From positions 7,009,001-7,073,000 of the forward strand of contig NC_134677.1 of assembly GCF_024713945.1 (NCBI RefSeq): a stretch of DNA of 64,000 bases, in the 5' to 3' direction. The notes under the pieces were generated by a model. The model was not told the DNA's origin. It did no database searches and saw only the letters and a list, made by a program, of their open reading frames with translations. Within the stretch, counting starts at the first letter, position 1. Each line of letters opens with the position of its first letter. Below are positions 47,264 through 63,400 of the stretch, piece after piece. Both the position numbers and the translations under genes were made by a program. The stretch comes from Dermatophagoides farinae. Its lineage: Eukaryota; Arthropoda; Arachnida; Sarcoptiformes; Pyroglyphidae.

Positions 47264-47604
47264 GGCAAACAAAAACAAAAAATACACATTTGATCTCTAA
47301 TTCGATCTAACATTCGAAAACAAAAAGTATACATGCAAAAATTCATTCATTTTTGATTTTCAATTTTTTTTTTTTTTTGTAATCATCTAAATAAAAAAAA
47401 ATTACATTTCATTTTTTTTCATTTAAAATTAAAAAAAAAACTTTATTACGTTGTATACGAATTGTGAATCGAATTCGAATCCATTCGTTAATTCATGCTG
47501 ATCAACATTGAAATTCGTTAAAAAATACACACACATATTTTCATTTTCATTTCTGTCAAAAAAAATTGTTAAATCAATTTTTTATTCTTGGTTCTAAATT
47601 CCAT
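47264..47604. other. spacer between the two NUDT21 copies
   Basis: 341 bp, AT-rich, with poly-T and poly-A runs at 47366-47400 and an AATAAA at about 47389. It must hold the first copy's 3' UTR and the second copy's promoter. No coding sequence is seen. Confidence 0.6.
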
Positions 47605-48354
<750 letters not shown>

Positions 48355-51300
48355 TTTAAATTTGTTTCTGAAAAAAAAATTGAATAAAAAAAAAATTATC
48401 TCATCATTTTTTTTCGTTGTCTTTCCATTTTGAATACATGATGATCGCTAATAGTTAAATTATTTAAATTATGTGTTATGCAACATTTATGTTTCAATTT
48501 CATAAATTAATTTTCAAAGTCGAATATGTTGTAGAGGAAAATATGAAATTTTTTTTTTGCATCTGATGGATTGGGGAATGAAAAAATTTTTTTTTCTTGA
48601 TTGCAAATACAAAACATGACAACAACATGCATCATACGATGTAAAAAAAAACAAAAAAAAAAACATTCGAAAAATGATTTTCATGTCACAATGACCCGCC
48701 ATTACGATGATGAGCCATGGAGTGGTGGTTATGGTGGATAATTGGAATTTGATTTTGATGCAATTTTAATACCATTTCTCGATTCTAGGCTAATTCCAAC
48801 GTAATTCCGTGTTCCTGTTGTTGATAACTTTCTCTCGTTCTGCCTGTCTTTTCATTTTTTTTATATATTTCACTATAGTGGAAAAAAACGCACACACACA
48901 CACACACATATCAAAAACACATCAAAATGTTGCCTTTCTGACAACTAATAATAATATATAACTAGGGAAAAAAACTGTGTGTGTATTCACTATGAGAATA
49001 TCATGAAAACGGAATTTAAAATTGACAACATTGAAATGAAAAGTAGAAAGAAAAAATTCCTCACGAAACACAAAAGAATTACCGATTTCACATATATACT
49101 TGTTGTTGTTGGCTTGTTTCAACATCATATCAGTATATAACATCAGGCTTCATCAAAACTAGACAAAAAAAAATCTGATTTCCATCATGATTAATGATTC
49201 TTTTAGAAATGACAAAAAAAACGAGAGAAAAAAAACAATCATGGATTTAAAGGATATAATGGAATATAATGGAAACCGAAACATAAGTCAAATATCTCTG
49301 TAGAATAAAATGCTCCAGGAATTTTGAGACAAAAAAAATGATGAATTAATGGTCTGGCCTGTATACTATATTTATTGGCTATTTGATTTTTTTTTATTTT
49401 AATAAAAATCATTCAGATAAAAATCAAATCTTAAATTACCAATAATTTCTTTATTCTTTCGAATACAATCTTTGTGTGTGTGTGTGTATGTGTTCGGATT
49501 TCCATTCCTTTACCCATTTGGAAAGAAGAACCAAAAATAAAATAAAGTTTGATGCTCAATGATGCTAAATTCAACGTCAAATTTGAATTGCAAATTTTAG
49601 CAAACTGAATCAAAGTTGAACAGAATAAAAAAAAACACAAATAAATCCACATTTTTTTTCATTATTATTTCATTCAATCTAATAATACTTATTGAACTAA
49701 AATTGTCATTGTTGGTGTTTCCAACAAAAATTGTCTGAAACTATCAAACGAATCAAAGCAAAACAAAAAATCCTGTCCAATCAACTAATTGTTTATAGCG
49801 AAAATCATCATTAAATCACAAAAAATCAATTATCAACAAGTTATTTTGGTCATTACTTTCAAACATCAAATTGACATTTTTATTAAAAATCATTATTATA
49901 GAATTTTAAAAAATTTATCCATTTTGTCACAATTGAATTGAAACTAATTATCATCATTAAATGAGCTACTTATTTGACATAATTTGCAATTTAAAAAAAA
50001 AATTCCATCAAACTACAAAGAGAATCTGACGTCATTCGGATGAATAATATTAGGAACCATCAGACTAAACCCGAATAAAAACAAAACAAAAAAAAGAGAC
50101 AAAAATGTCAACCGATGCCATTATCGAAGGATTATCTGTGTGTGTGTGTGTGTGTGATAATTTATTTTTTTTCCAACCATCCATTCATTCTTTTGTTTTT
50201 TTTTCATTTTTTATTTTTTCGCTTTTTTCTCATACTTTTTGTGGTCATTACATCATCATCATCATCATCATTTAGGCAGGAATTCTTGCAATTCATTACA
50301 TGAATACAATGGCATTTTATTTCTTTGTTTGTATTTGGGTATCATCAACAACAACAACAACAACAACTACAAGAGGAAAAGCCTTGAATTGTTAACCGAA
50401 AATTCCCATTTACTTCAATGAAAAATATCGTCATAAATTCGTGTCAGTCCTATCGGTTTTGTTGCAGTTACAGAAACAAATACAAGGCAAAAACAAGTGT
50501 TCCATCGGCCAATAGTTGTTATTCTGCGTGTGTGTGTGTGTGTGTGTGTTGTGTTTACTGCATGTCAATCCAAGCTATGCCCGGCAACCATTGTGATTCG
50601 AATCATCATCATCATCATTATTATTATCATGGAACCGTTTTTTTTTGGCTAGTTTCGTTGTTGTTATGTTACTTGGGTGATTATATCACTATACTATATG
50701 ACCATTGGTCAATGTTAAAATTATGATTATTATTATTATATTTGCTAGGAACAAAATCTATTTTTCTTTTCGAAAACAAAAAACAAAAAAAAAACATTTT
50801 CAACAAGACAAGCCTAATTTGTATCACAGAAACAGGGCCTGAATAGCTAGATCAACTTTTCTTTTTTTTTTTTAGTTTTAGGGCCAGTTTTTAGTTGTCA
50901 AGTTATCATACAAAACCAGACAATTATCAGATTCTTTTTATATATCATGTTTTTGTTGCTGTTGCTGTTACTGTTGTTAATAGGAAATGATTAATAACCA
51001 AATAACTTGTATGTTTCATTCTTCAATTACATCGATATTAACCACCTATTAAAATAATAGCATATTCTTGTTTCATTTATTAAAAATCTGGTTGCAACAT
51101 TGCCAAAATTAAGATGTTTTATTATGAAGGAATTATATATTGGTTATATGAATAAATGAATGAGTTCCTTATTCGAATGTTGAATGTATGAAGTGCACTG
51201 ACCTTGGTTCTTTCCATTCCATTCCATTCCATTCTATTTTATTCCATAAACATTGGGTGTGTATATATTGCCGTATGTAAAATACACAATATGGTACATG

Positions 51301-53715
51301 GTACACACACACACGGTAAATTTTTCATCCAAAACCCAACAGTTGGGCTTTTCTATTTTCATTTTATATATATTGTGTGTTTGTGTGTGTGTATGGATAA
51401 TACACATTTTCGGCATCAAAATTTGATATTTCAATGTTCAACTTTTATCATTATTATCATCATCATTGAATTTAAAGCTATAGCTTTGACTGATTCTTTT
51501 TCTTTCAATTTCTCCCTATTCAACCATTCTAACAATTTGATCATCATCATCATTATTCACGTGCATCAATATGAGATTGCGTATCACATTTGAATCATTC
51601 ACGAACATTTATTTAGTTGGTCGATCGGGAAATGTTGGTTGGTTCGCTGGTTGGTTTGAGATGGCTATCCATTTTTTTTTTGTTGTATATTTTTGAAATG
51701 GATCGAAACACACACACACACACACAAGTTTACCCATGGTGATGAATATATACTATGTAATATACATCTGTTCATACATAATTTCATTCATTTTTGTGCG
51801 TGTTTGTGTGTGTGTGTGTGTGCATTGTTGCATTGGATGTTTGGTTTAGTTGGCCCATCAACAATTAGGAACAACCAAAATTTTGGTCCAACAATAATTT
51901 GTATTGAAAAATGAATGAAACTTGCATTGAACTCAGCGTGATTTTTGTATTTGTTTGCTCTCTCGGTTAACTAATTTTTTTTCCAATTTTTCTTCATTTA
52001 TTTTTTTTGGTCAATTGATGAGAAACCGGTGTGGTTGAATTGAACTTGTTTTTTCTTTGGTGTTCAATGGTTTCTAGTAATCAAAAAAAAAATTATCGGA
52101 AATTGATATTATTGACTATATTGATTGTAGCATATTTCATACATTTGTGTGTGTTTTGTTTTTTTTTTTTTTTTAATAATCCAGGCTATTATGAAATATC
52201 CAGAATTGATTGTTGGGAGTATAAGTGTTTAGTGGACAGAAAAAAAATTGACTGGCAACAACAACAACAACAACAAAAAGAGGAAAATATTTGTAAACCA
52301 AAATGCCTGAATGAATGAATGGAATCGATTTGGTTTTTCACAAATAAGGGGATTATCTGGTCAATTTGAGTGTTACAATATAAATGTGTTTTGCTACTAC
52401 TGTCAATGATGATGGTGTCCATCGTTTGTTGTTGTTGTTGTTGTTTTTTTGGTTTGGTTTTTTTTGGTGTTGATATAGTGTGTTGAATCACATCTTCCTT
52501 GATTCAGTTGATTTAAATTACAATGTGTAATATCTACACACACACACACACACAGAAAAAAATAGAAAAAATTGATCAATCGATTCAACTCTAAAATGAA
52601 TGAATGAATGAATGATTTCCCTTATACACACTGTAAATATATTGTCAACCAAGAAAAATTGCACTTGAAATTTCCGTTTCTGAAAAATTCTCAGCGTTTC
52701 TAGACCGCCTTCATGGCCCGCCGTTTGTCATTTCCAAGCATTTAATCAAATCTGAACCAAAACTAAAAAAAAAGAAGAAACGGAAAAAAATTCTGGATGC
52801 CAATCTAAACTAAAATCCATGGTTTGGTTGATTGGTTGGTTGGCTGAATGGTTGGCGTGCGTATTTTCGTATATATCCAACAAACAACAAGATCGTTTAC
52901 TCCCTTTTTGTATCCCGGGACCCTTTTTTCTCTTATATTCTCTCTCTCTATCTATCTATCTTGCCTTGTATCATTCATCCATCCATTACAAAACTGTTTG
53001 GCTTGTTAAATCATGTGTTGGGAACGTATACACACACACACACACACATTGAAAGTATGTCTTTCAAAATGAATAATCGATCGATTTAAAAATTTTGGCT
53101 CAAATACGCTAGAAATAGAGTTTCAAGGAGCCCAAAAATACACACAGAGAGAGAGAGAAAAAGACAGAGTAAGGCCCAGTATTCAATCCAGCAATATTTA
53201 GGAATCATTACATCCATTTCATATCTCTACACCAATACAAGGAAAGAAAAAAACATCCAAAAGTAATGAGAAAAAAAGACTATGGAAGCTATTGCTTGAA
53301 AAAAAACTAGGCGTTTTATATTATGAGCATCATCATCGCCGTTTTTTTCTTCTATTTTGCTACTCCTGCTACTTTAATCATCATCATCATCATCATCGTC
53401 ATCATCGTTTTTCCATTTGAAATCACGAATCTTTCGTTATGTGCATGTATATGGGCAACATTGATGACGACAATGATGATGATGCCAAAACAAAAAAAAA
53501 AAGAATGAATGCCAGAACATTGTGTATGTGTGTGTGTGTGTATACTGAAATATAATGAGAATACAACAGCAATATATATAGATGATAAAGCTAGCAAAAA
53601 AAAAAAATTTTTTTTCTGTGTTGGATGTTCCAAAAAGGCCATTTCTTTTCCACCATTGTTTATCATGGTGATGATGATGATGATGATGAATTCATGTGGT
53701 GTCGGTGTTTATATT

Positions 53716-53721
<6 letters not shown>

Positions 53722-53752
<31 letters not shown>
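53722..53752. repeat. (TG)n microsatellite
   Basis: About 15 uninterrupted TG units, one of the longest dinucleotide GT tracts in the window. Many shorter GT/CA tracts of 6-10 units lie between 50 and 60 kb. Confidence 0.95.
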
Positions 53753-53755
<3 letters not shown>

Positions 53756-56700
53756 ATGTGTGCGATTCAAAAATCGGAAACGACCAAACACAAATGTAGA
53801 ATTGCAATGAATAGAATTTGACTGGATGAATGATTGAATTTTGAATAAAATGAATGAATTCTTATGGCTACCATTATAGAAAGAAAATGTTGTGCGCATA
53901 GGTGTCCAAAAAAACGGTATTCTAAAATCTTTAAAATGAAAACTATAGAAAATAGAAATTCTTTTCTTTTTTTTTTTTTTTTTTGATTTTAAATTCCAAA
54001 ATTTCATTAAAAAACATTAAATTACAACAATAGAATTGATGTTGTTGGTTGGTTGGTTGGTTGATTGCTGCTGTTGTTGTTGTTTTGATGTTATATTCCA
54101 TTTTCAATGATTCAATGGTTTTGAAACTAAAGCAATTCTTTTCCTTCCTCTCTCTGTTTGTGTGTGTGTGCGTGTTATTATATCAGCGACGAGTGCGCTC
54201 TTGACAAAATATTTTGAATGAAAAAAAAATAGACAGACAGACAAAAAAGGGGAAGAAAATAGACCAGACCAAAAAAAAACTAAAAGAAGGAAAAGGAAGT
54301 AGATGCAACAGAACACATTATACACACACACACACAGACGAATGTCAAGCTAAAGAACAATGAATCTAATACCGAACATACATACATACATTTTTTTGGG
54401 TTCGTTTCGGGTTTTTTTTCTATTCGAATTCGGTATATAACATAACAGCAGCAGCAGCAGCAGAAGCAGCAGCAACAAACGATATCAAGAAAACGACCGT
54501 TGGAACATGCTGTACTCGGAACACACACACACACACACATAGATAGATAAAACATAACGGTTCTCGTGAATCAAAATGTTGGAAATATAAGGTATTATTA
54601 TTATTATTATTGGGCAAGCAACAGAGCACCAGAAAAAAAAGAAAAAGGAAACGAAACGAAATAAAATGAGCGTGTGCAATACATACAATCACACGCGAAC
54701 GAACTTCGATTCAAATTTTTTTTTTTGCTGTTGTTGATCCGATAACAACACATTTAAAATGTCAAAAGCGCATACTCATATAAATATATCATCGACAACT
54801 GATATCAGGAATATACACACGGGAAAAAAAATATAGCAACAGAGGGAAAAACTAACTATATGTGTGGATAATATTTGGGCCTTTTAAATTGAAATGTTTG
54901 GTCAAACACACACGACCAGAATCACGAGGCTTTGTGTGTAAATTAAAGTGCGTGCGTGATTTGGATGTGCCGAAAAACGATCATCACCATCGTCATCAAC
55001 AAACCAACCAACCAACCAACCACCACCACCGCCACCATCATGGAACAAAATCAATGGTATCGATCGGTCCATTTTTATTGTTGCTTATAATAGTACTACT
55101 GCTGCTTCTGTTGCTGCTGATGGATCATTTTTTTTAAGGTTCATTCTTGGATCATTGTTGTTGTTGTTCGTTGGATCACATCCATGTTCCATCTATATGT
55201 GTGTATATACTTCTTCTTTTGTTGATAGATTGTTTGCGCTTGCTTGATTTTGACATGTATGTTTCAACCCGTGTCTCCATATTGAAACCCAATAAAAAAA
55301 AAATTTTTTTGGCTAACTGTTGGCAACGTGTGTTTTTGAAACTGTATGCCATACAAGGCCCGAAAATCCGTTTGTTGTTGGATCGTTCGTGTGGTGGTTG
55401 TGCGTGCGTATATGTGATGTGTGTGTGTGTGTATGTTACCCAAAAAAAGACCCGTTATTCTTCGTTATTCGGGTATGGTCCATCTAGCAACATTTATTCA
55501 TTCATTCGATACGTACATTCCATACAGCTGAAATTGTGTGTGTGTGCGTTTGTTCCATAAGAACCATCAGTAATCACAATTACCACCACCACTACAACCA
55601 CCATCATCGTCAGTATCATCGTCGCCATCGACCAAAATTCAATGTGCAAACCGAAAAATTCTAGTCTGAATGAATGATTCTCGACCATTTTCCCTTTAAT
55701 TTTTTTGTTTCTCTTTCTATTTTTTTTTTTTGTGATTTGGTTGAAAAGCTCAACTTGTGGCAGGCAGAGTGGTTTTTAGTATGCAATGCATTCGTTGTTG
55801 GATATCGACGATCCAGAACGATTCTGTCTACAGAAGTGAACGCGCGCACGATTAAAACGTTATATGAAAGTGTGTGTGTGTGTTTGTTGATTGTTTTTTC
55901 TGTTTCTTTTTTAAAGTGGATTTTTTTTAGCCTTTAAACATGAAGAAAAAAATGAATATTTTCTACTTGTTCGAATGATAATGAAAAAAAAAATCATATA
56001 TTTCTCAATTCAACTGATGAATGTTTTTATTTGCTCATCTTATCAGATTCTTTATTTACGTCCTTTCTCTCTTTCTCATTCTCACCTCACTTTTTATAGA
56101 AGCAGCAACAGCAGCAGCAGAATTTCATTCATTTAATCAACAATCATTCATTGGAAATTAAATTATTATTTGTGATCATCATCATCATCATCATTTTATC
56201 TAGTCATTGAATCTAATCTCTACACTTGAATACAAAAACACTCACACACACACTCATACAAATATTAGTGATATTCAACAGTCTCATTCGTAATCATCAT
56301 CATCATTATCATCATTTTTTTTAATCCATTCATAGATTTAATAATCAAAAAAAAAATAATCTATTTTCGCACTATAGTAGTATTTATTCATTTCATTAAA
56401 TAAAAATATATTCAAGAATCTAGTCAAGTCTTCCTAATTTCATCGATTCTGTTAATATTAATTTTTTTTTTTTGCTTGCTTGTTTGTTTGTTTTACATTA
56501 GCCACATATTCATTACAAGATTATTTGTAAAATAACAAACAACACATACACATAGAGAGAGAGAGGGAAAAAAAATCGAATGCCTTCCAACATCAAGTAA
56601 TTTCAATATTTTATTCATAGAATTTTTTTTTCACTATTCTTCACTTGAAAAAAAACAACAACAACAACAAAGCAATCGGTGAGTATAAAAATCGGTTCAT

Positions 56701-56859
56701 TCATTTCTATTCTCGTATAATATGATGATGTGTTTTATCTAAAAAGCTAATACAAAACACACACACACACACCAAACATTTGTGTAAAAAGTATAGCATA
56801 GATAGAATGAAGAAAAGCATGTGATGTTTTTCTTTTAATAATGTATAGAGGATATAATC

Positions 56860-56885
56860 AAAAAAAAAAAAAAAAAAAAAAAAAA
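56860..56885. repeat. 26-base poly(A) tract
   Basis: Uninterrupted A run followed by TACCAAACG and an (AATG)n run. It has no flanking target-site duplication or upstream retroelement sequence that I can see, so it is treated as simple sequence. Confidence 0.9.
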
Positions 56886-57411
56886 TACCAAACGAATGAA
56901 TGAATGAATGAATGTTTTTCATTTTCACTGGTTGAAGGATCCTCCTAAAAACTTTTACAGTGAAAAAAAAAATAGATCCAAAAAAATTTTGTACACAAGT
57001 TGCTATTATAGCGTCGTATATTATCATTATTATTATAAAGGAGAATATATAAATATATTGTGAAGAAAAGAAGTATTTTTTTTCTGTTGAATTGGGCTGT
57101 TTCCATGTTTCCATGGCCACACAGACACACATACATACATTCGTATTAGAAAAGTTTGTTCTGGTTGGCATACACAAACACACACACACACACACACACT
57201 TGACTTGCCTGCTATCCATCAACAAGTTTGCCTTTTTTTTCTGAATGGTATTTTTAGAGGCTGGATATATGTTGTATTTGTATGCAATGGAAATGATAAT
57301 TTCAAGACGCCCAACATTATAATATATATGTGTGTGTGTTTTTTTTCTTGTCAATTTGAAATGTATGTTGAAATCCGATTCTATCAATAAATAAATGTAT
57401 GTACATATCAT

Positions 57412-57415
<4 letters not shown>

Positions 57416-57459
<44 letters not shown>
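57416..57459. repeat. (AT)n microsatellite, 44 bp
   Basis: About 22 uninterrupted AT units preceded by CATCATC. Self-complementary, so it can form a cruciform. Confidence 0.95.
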
Positions 57460-57462
<3 letters not shown>

Positions 57463-59149
57463 CCAGAAAAAAAACAAACATCAGGAAACGGAAAGCAATA
57501 GGCTACCTGCTAGCATAAATTAAGCTATACAGCGACGTCTCTGTTTGTTTTTTTTTTATTTCCAAAAGAGAATATAGTCGTAGATGTATTGAACGATGAG
57601 AATTAATTTCATAATTCGATGAATGATCGTTCGACATTTCAACGAAAACAAAAAAAAAAAAAACACACCAGAAAACATACAGTGGTACTATCTTTCTGCT
57701 AACGATTGTTTTTTTGGTTTAATGGTTGTTATTGTTTCAAATGTCATTTTTCCAGTCATATCTTATGAGAGAAAAAAAATTTTTGGTGATTTGGATAACA
57801 ATGATCATCATCATCATTAATCAATAAATCACTGTATAGGAAATGAATTGAATTGATAATTAATTTTTACAATAACTGTATACAATGTTATGTGGAAAAA
57901 ATGGTCTATAATTAAAAATATCAATGATCTTAAAATGCGGAAATGAATTTTATTTTAGACCAGAATGAAAGAAAACGGAAATTCAATATTAATAATGATG
58001 GTTGTGAAATTACAGAATTTGATGTATTTGTGTGTATGATGGAAACAAGATGAAAAGGTGTTTGAAACAAGAACAACAGTTTATAGATGGGCAGAAACCA
58101 GAAAAAAAATGAATTGTGTATATTGGATTCTATCTCTTATGGAATTTTCAAAATTGAAATCGGCCAGAATCTCTCATACACACAAACACCGTTATATATA
58201 GCAGCCAATTATGATGGTAGTGGTCGTAGTGTTGGCTCATCATTGGCTTGCTATCAAATATTATCAGAGGATTATATAGAATATTCTATACAAATAACAA
58301 CAACAACAACAACAACAAAAAACAAAAATCAAGACAGACAGACATGGCTAACTTGTGGCCAATAACAATAATCATTAAAAAATGGTGAACAACAACAAGC
58401 TGCATTTTTATTTTCATTCTCATCATCATTATAACAACTTTGTATTGGATTAATAATGAGACTAGACATTTTTTGACATTTTGTATTTGATTTTCAAACC
58501 AAAAAAAAAACAAACGAACAAACTAGAATTTATAAATAAAACAGAAAAATCAGTCCAAATTAATTTTGCTGTTTTCATTTCCTTCTTGTATTGCAAAGGG
58601 ACAAAATTAGATTCATATGATTTTGGATGATAAAATCAGTCATTAGTTTGAATGAGCCCGGGCAACAAAAAAAAATTGCCAATTTGGCTCTTTGTTCTGA
58701 TTGAATGTTTCATCATCATCATCATCATTATCATTGACAAAACTCATTCGATGCAAGTATATCAAAAACAAAATACTTTCTATGTCACAACAGAATATGG
58801 CCAATACGAATGACAATTGAATAATTCTTTTCTCTTTTTGTTGTTGTTGTTGTTATTCTTTTGTCTACTCATTGTGTGCATCACTAGAGACAGAGATTAT
58901 ATATGCCCAGTTTAATACTTTGTAGCAAAAAAAAGCATCATTGGCAATCATTTAATATTTCTTACGTTTTTTTTTTTTTTTTTTGGTTCATTCTGGATTC
59001 GAGAATTCTGTTGACTGATCACATTCGGTTGTGTGTGTGTATGCGTACGTTTTCTGAAACCAAAATAAAAATAAAGGAAAAAAAAGAGTCTAGACACGTA
59101 GATCGATGATTCTTATGATATATATGTGTGTGTGTTTGGTGCTTGGGTA

Positions 59150-59177
59150 AAACACACACACACACACACACACACAC
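59150..59177. repeat. (CA)n microsatellite
   Basis: About 13 CA units. Facing it 25 bases upstream is a short TG tract (59125-59135), so the two could pair as a hairpin. Confidence 0.85.
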
Positions 59178-60470
59178 TATTGTGTAAACTGTTTTCACTT
59201 CAGTTGACTAAAACTAAAAGTTCCAAATGTGATAAAAACAGTTCAATGTAAGAATAATGATGATGATGATGATGATGCATTTGATACCGAATGATTTTGT
59301 TTGATCACATTTTATCGAATAATAATAAATATAAACGGAATAAAATAATAATAATGATGATGATTCGCGATATGAATTATATGGAAAAAGTCTAACAAGG
59401 GATTTATACTTTTTGTATATATAGTTGTTGTTAATAGTACGTATAACAATAAATAATAATAAAAATAAAATGATGATGGTAAAAATTTGAGGCAATTTGT
59501 TTGGAATCTTTAGTTATTTTTCTTTCCTTGCTGTTTGTTTGCTTCAAGTTTAAATTGCAATTTTGTTTTTGTTTTTTTTTTTTTTGTTTTTCTTCGTTTG
59601 CTGATGATGATGGTAATGAAATTTGCTGTTGTAATGAAAAATTTTCGATTTTTTTTTGTCATTTCACTTGTCGAACATTTTCTCATATTGATTTTTGTTT
59701 TTTTTTTTTTTTGATGATGATGATGATCTTGAGATGAATAAAAATAGGTCATTATATTGATAATAAGAAAATATCACTAAGAAGAAAAAATGTTGTTTTT
59801 GGAATTTTTTTTTTTTTTTTTTTTGAACCTCGTTTTGTTTGTTTTATTTTTGTTGTATTCGGGCCCATCAGGTCAAACACAAACACACACAAAAGATGTT
59901 TATACGTTGAAAATAACCAAATAATCGATTTGAACATTGTATAAACTGAAATGTCAAAAATTAAAATAAAAAAAAAATTCCTGTTGCCTACACTAGCGAC
60001 CTGATCGGTGAAAGGCAAAAACCGAGTTGTTTTATTTTGTGTAATCAAAAAAAAAAAAAAAAAGAAGCAACAGTTCAAATCAAAAAATTCGAACGGCATA
60101 ATTTTTGTTGCATCAACGCACACATACAAGCACGTGATACAGGCATTTTTTTTTTTTTGAAGCAACAGCTAATCCAAAATAGCCATTTGATTTTTAAGTG
60201 ATAAAACAAAATCAAAATTTAGATAACAATTTCTGATAACTGAATTTTTTTTTTATTCCATTTCTTTTATTCCAGGCGTTATTTTTTCTTCGTTTTTTTG
60301 GAAATCATCATACAATTTTGATTTTTTTGCTGCACATCATCATCATCATCATTCTCAGGATTCGATTCATTTCGATTTTTTTTTTTTTTTTGAATGCACC
60401 TATCTCATTTGCGTGGCAATTTCCGATTTTAAATTATTTGAAAAAAACATACTCTCAAAAAACCATCATC

Positions 60471-63400
60471 ATGCCAAGATCATTTTTAGTGAAAAAAGCA
60501 ACGACCAATTATGGTCAACAATTTGTTAAATTACATCATCATCATCATATTGGTGGCCGTAGTATAAGCAACACGGGCAGTAGTGGTGGTGGTGATGGCC
60601 AACAACAACCCCCATCAAGTCCAACAGAAGGTGATTGTGCACCGGCTACCGTTTCCGTTATTGGTTTTAATAACGCAAATACCTATCATAAATCTGTTCA
60701 TCGATATTCATTAAGTAAGTGTTTTTTTTTGTATTTTAATTTTTTTCCATTCAATCAACGTTTTTTGTGAAAATCATTTATCTGAATCATCTATTTTTCG
60801 AATACAATATTACATGAGCTGAAACTTGCATGTTGTTTGTTGAGTGTATGTGTAGAGAGAGAGATCTCGATTTCATCATCCGTTCGATTTTATAAAACTT
60901 TTTTATTTTTTATTAGAAAGTTGTTATATACTATATGAATGGCAAGTTTTTTTTCCTGTTTATGATAAATTCTTCATTCATTCATATTAATATTTTCAAA
61001 TTTTCAAATTATAATAATCAAAAGTTGAAACTTTTTTTGTTTTCGTCCATCAACTTTTATTCATTATATATTTATGTGAATTCGTTATTATTTTTTGGAA
61101 GAAAATTGCCAAGTTGCATATAATTGAATTAAGTGAAAATATAAATTATCCAGCCGGTATGATAATTATCAATTGTTCAATTATGCTCAATGTTGATAAT
61201 TCGTTTACTTTTTTTTCATCACTGAAAATAACAGAATACAGATTATTATTATGAATGGAAGACGAATCATTATAACATATTTCGATTGCAAAAAAAAAAG
61301 ATATCGAAAGATTCAATTTCTGAATGAAATATATTTTGAATGGATGAGTAATTCGAGATGACAATAAGATATGATTTGAAATGAGATAAAATGTAAGCGA
61401 AGAAAAAAAACGAATGAATGTAAAATAATATGAAACCGAATGATTCTTTCGCGATAAAAATGAATGAAAATTGTCATTAAATGTGAATGGAAAATTGAGA
61501 ATGACGATGATGATTTTTTTTCAGGAAAAGAAAATTTGAAAATCAAAGACTTATTCTTTTCGTTCGTTTGTTGAATGTATGTGTGTGTGTGCGTGGGTGT
61601 GTATCATTATCAATGTATGATGGCATTGATTTCATGATTGTTTGACATAATATTCGATTTGATCAAACGAGCAAAAAAAAAATCGCAAAATTTCATTCTG
61701 ATTTTGTTGATGGTTTTTTTTTCTGACTATATGAAAAAAAATGTAACTAGATTCTTCTGGTTTTTGTTGTTGTTGTTGTTGTTTCGAATTCAAAGATAAT
61801 TTGAAAGGAATCTTATAACTTTTCTTTTACTTTTTATTCATTTTTTTGCGACTAGTTTATATGATAACAATAATAATAATAATGATGATGATGATGATAT
61901 CATTGTAAATCAATTGAGATCTCATCATCATTATAATCAGGTTCGATCATATGAAAAGATTCTTATTGTTTGACAATTTGATCCAATATATTAATGAATT
62001 GATGCGAATATATGAGTATCTAAGTAATGTTATGAAGTAAACGATGCAATAATGTTATACATATAACAACGTTGGAAACAGAAAAAAACAACAACAACAA
62101 GAAGAAAAGAATTCTTGGAAATAAAATAGAATTTTTTTTTTTTTGGCTGGTTGGTATGACTAGAATCCATGATGATTAATCACAAGTGGTGGTATAGCAT
62201 GGATGATGATGATGGCACTATTGCTTCTGGTTCTATATTATGTTGACTCATATAATTTGAAGCAAACAAACGATAGATTGAGACTGAGACAGAAGGAATA
62301 TAGAATAGAAAAAGTTGATCCAAATTTCAATGTGAATGTTTTATTATTGTATATGGTTGAAGTGAATATAAACACTGAACCGATAGATAAATATATATGG
62401 ATCGTTTTGTTGGTCGGGTCCTTTTTTTTCTGAAAATGAATTATTCATTAAGCTTTAATGCTTTGATTTGATTTAGTCTTCGTCTTTTTCGTCATCATTG
62501 TCTTCAGCCCGTTTGGTGGTCTATCTACTGTGTCTCAATAATGTTAATTGGTTTATTGTCGTTCGATTTGAATTTTGTTGTTTTTGTATTTTATAAATAT
62601 ATTTGTATACAGTTGGTTGGTTAATATCGATGGTGACTGATGCCCTTTTTCATGTTTAAAAAAAAATAAAAATTTTTTTTTTCAAAAGTTTGACCAGAAA
62701 AAAAGTATGGAATGAGTAATTTTTGTGAAAAAACAAACAAAGCTAATTTTTTTTTTTTGATTTGCACTCACGACAAAAAATAAAAATGAATTTATCAATG
62801 ATTTATATATGAAAATCTTGTACATTGTAATCTAATTTTTCATAATCAATGTATAGGAGCATTGTCTTTTCATTTCATTTTTTTCGTTCTTAAAAAAAAA
62901 TCAAAATAGAAATAATTCGATTCAAATGACACGAAATGATCACAAATTTTGATTAGATAAATCATTTTATGTGACCGTAGACAAATAATAAGCATCATAT
63001 TTTTTTTTGGAGATTCAACCAATGAAACCAAAAAAAAAAAAAATAAAACAAAAAATCTAATGTCATGTCACGCTATTTGGTCATTTTTTTGCCAAAAAAA
63101 TTTTCGTTTTTTTCATGTGATTCCTGACTTTGTGTTTTGTTTTGTTTTTCATATTTACTGTCAAACTATGTAGTCGAGTGAAAAAAAAGATGATAATGTC
63201 ATGTTTTGTTTTGTTTGTTGAAAGTGATAATAGTAGTTAATCATTTTTTTTTCATTATTTTTTTTGTTTTGTTTTCTTTTTTGTTTCTGTTCTAATTATG
63301 AATTGGTTTCAATCATTATCAGATTATGGTACAAATGTTGATCATTCAGCCAATACGACAACAAAGATAGTGGAAACATCAAATAAATTAAAAGATTCAT

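Larger units (their letters stand above)
48355..60470. other. 12-kb gene desert upstream of scratch
   Basis: No gene that I can support on either strand. The stretch is filled with short (GT)n/(CA)n tracts, CAT/GAT trinucleotides, CAG/CAA tracts (54447-54475, 56102-56120), T and A homopolymers and ATTG/GGTT tetranucleotide runs. The many open frames are repeat-driven (runs of His, Ile, Cys-Val, Thr-His) and usually mirror each other on both strands. This contrasts sharply with the packed first 48 kb. Its place directly upstream of a neural developmental regulator suggests enhancers and possibly untranslated exons of scratch. Confidence 0.6.

Noticed and set aside
50115-55937. Many short frames in the desert, often mirrored on both strands
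   Set aside because: They are translations of GT, CA, CAT and GAT tracts, open in several frames because such repeats contain no stop codons. None has a plausible start context, domain or exon partner.
56860-56900. Poly(A) followed by AATG repeats as a retroelement tail
   Set aside because: No SINE/LINE body upstream and no target-site duplication visible; simple-sequence expansion explains it.
56707-57477. 256-codon minus-strand open frame
   Set aside because: Its length comes from (AT)n, (CA)n and poly(T) tracts giving YIYIYI, CVCVCV and FFFFF runs; no domain.
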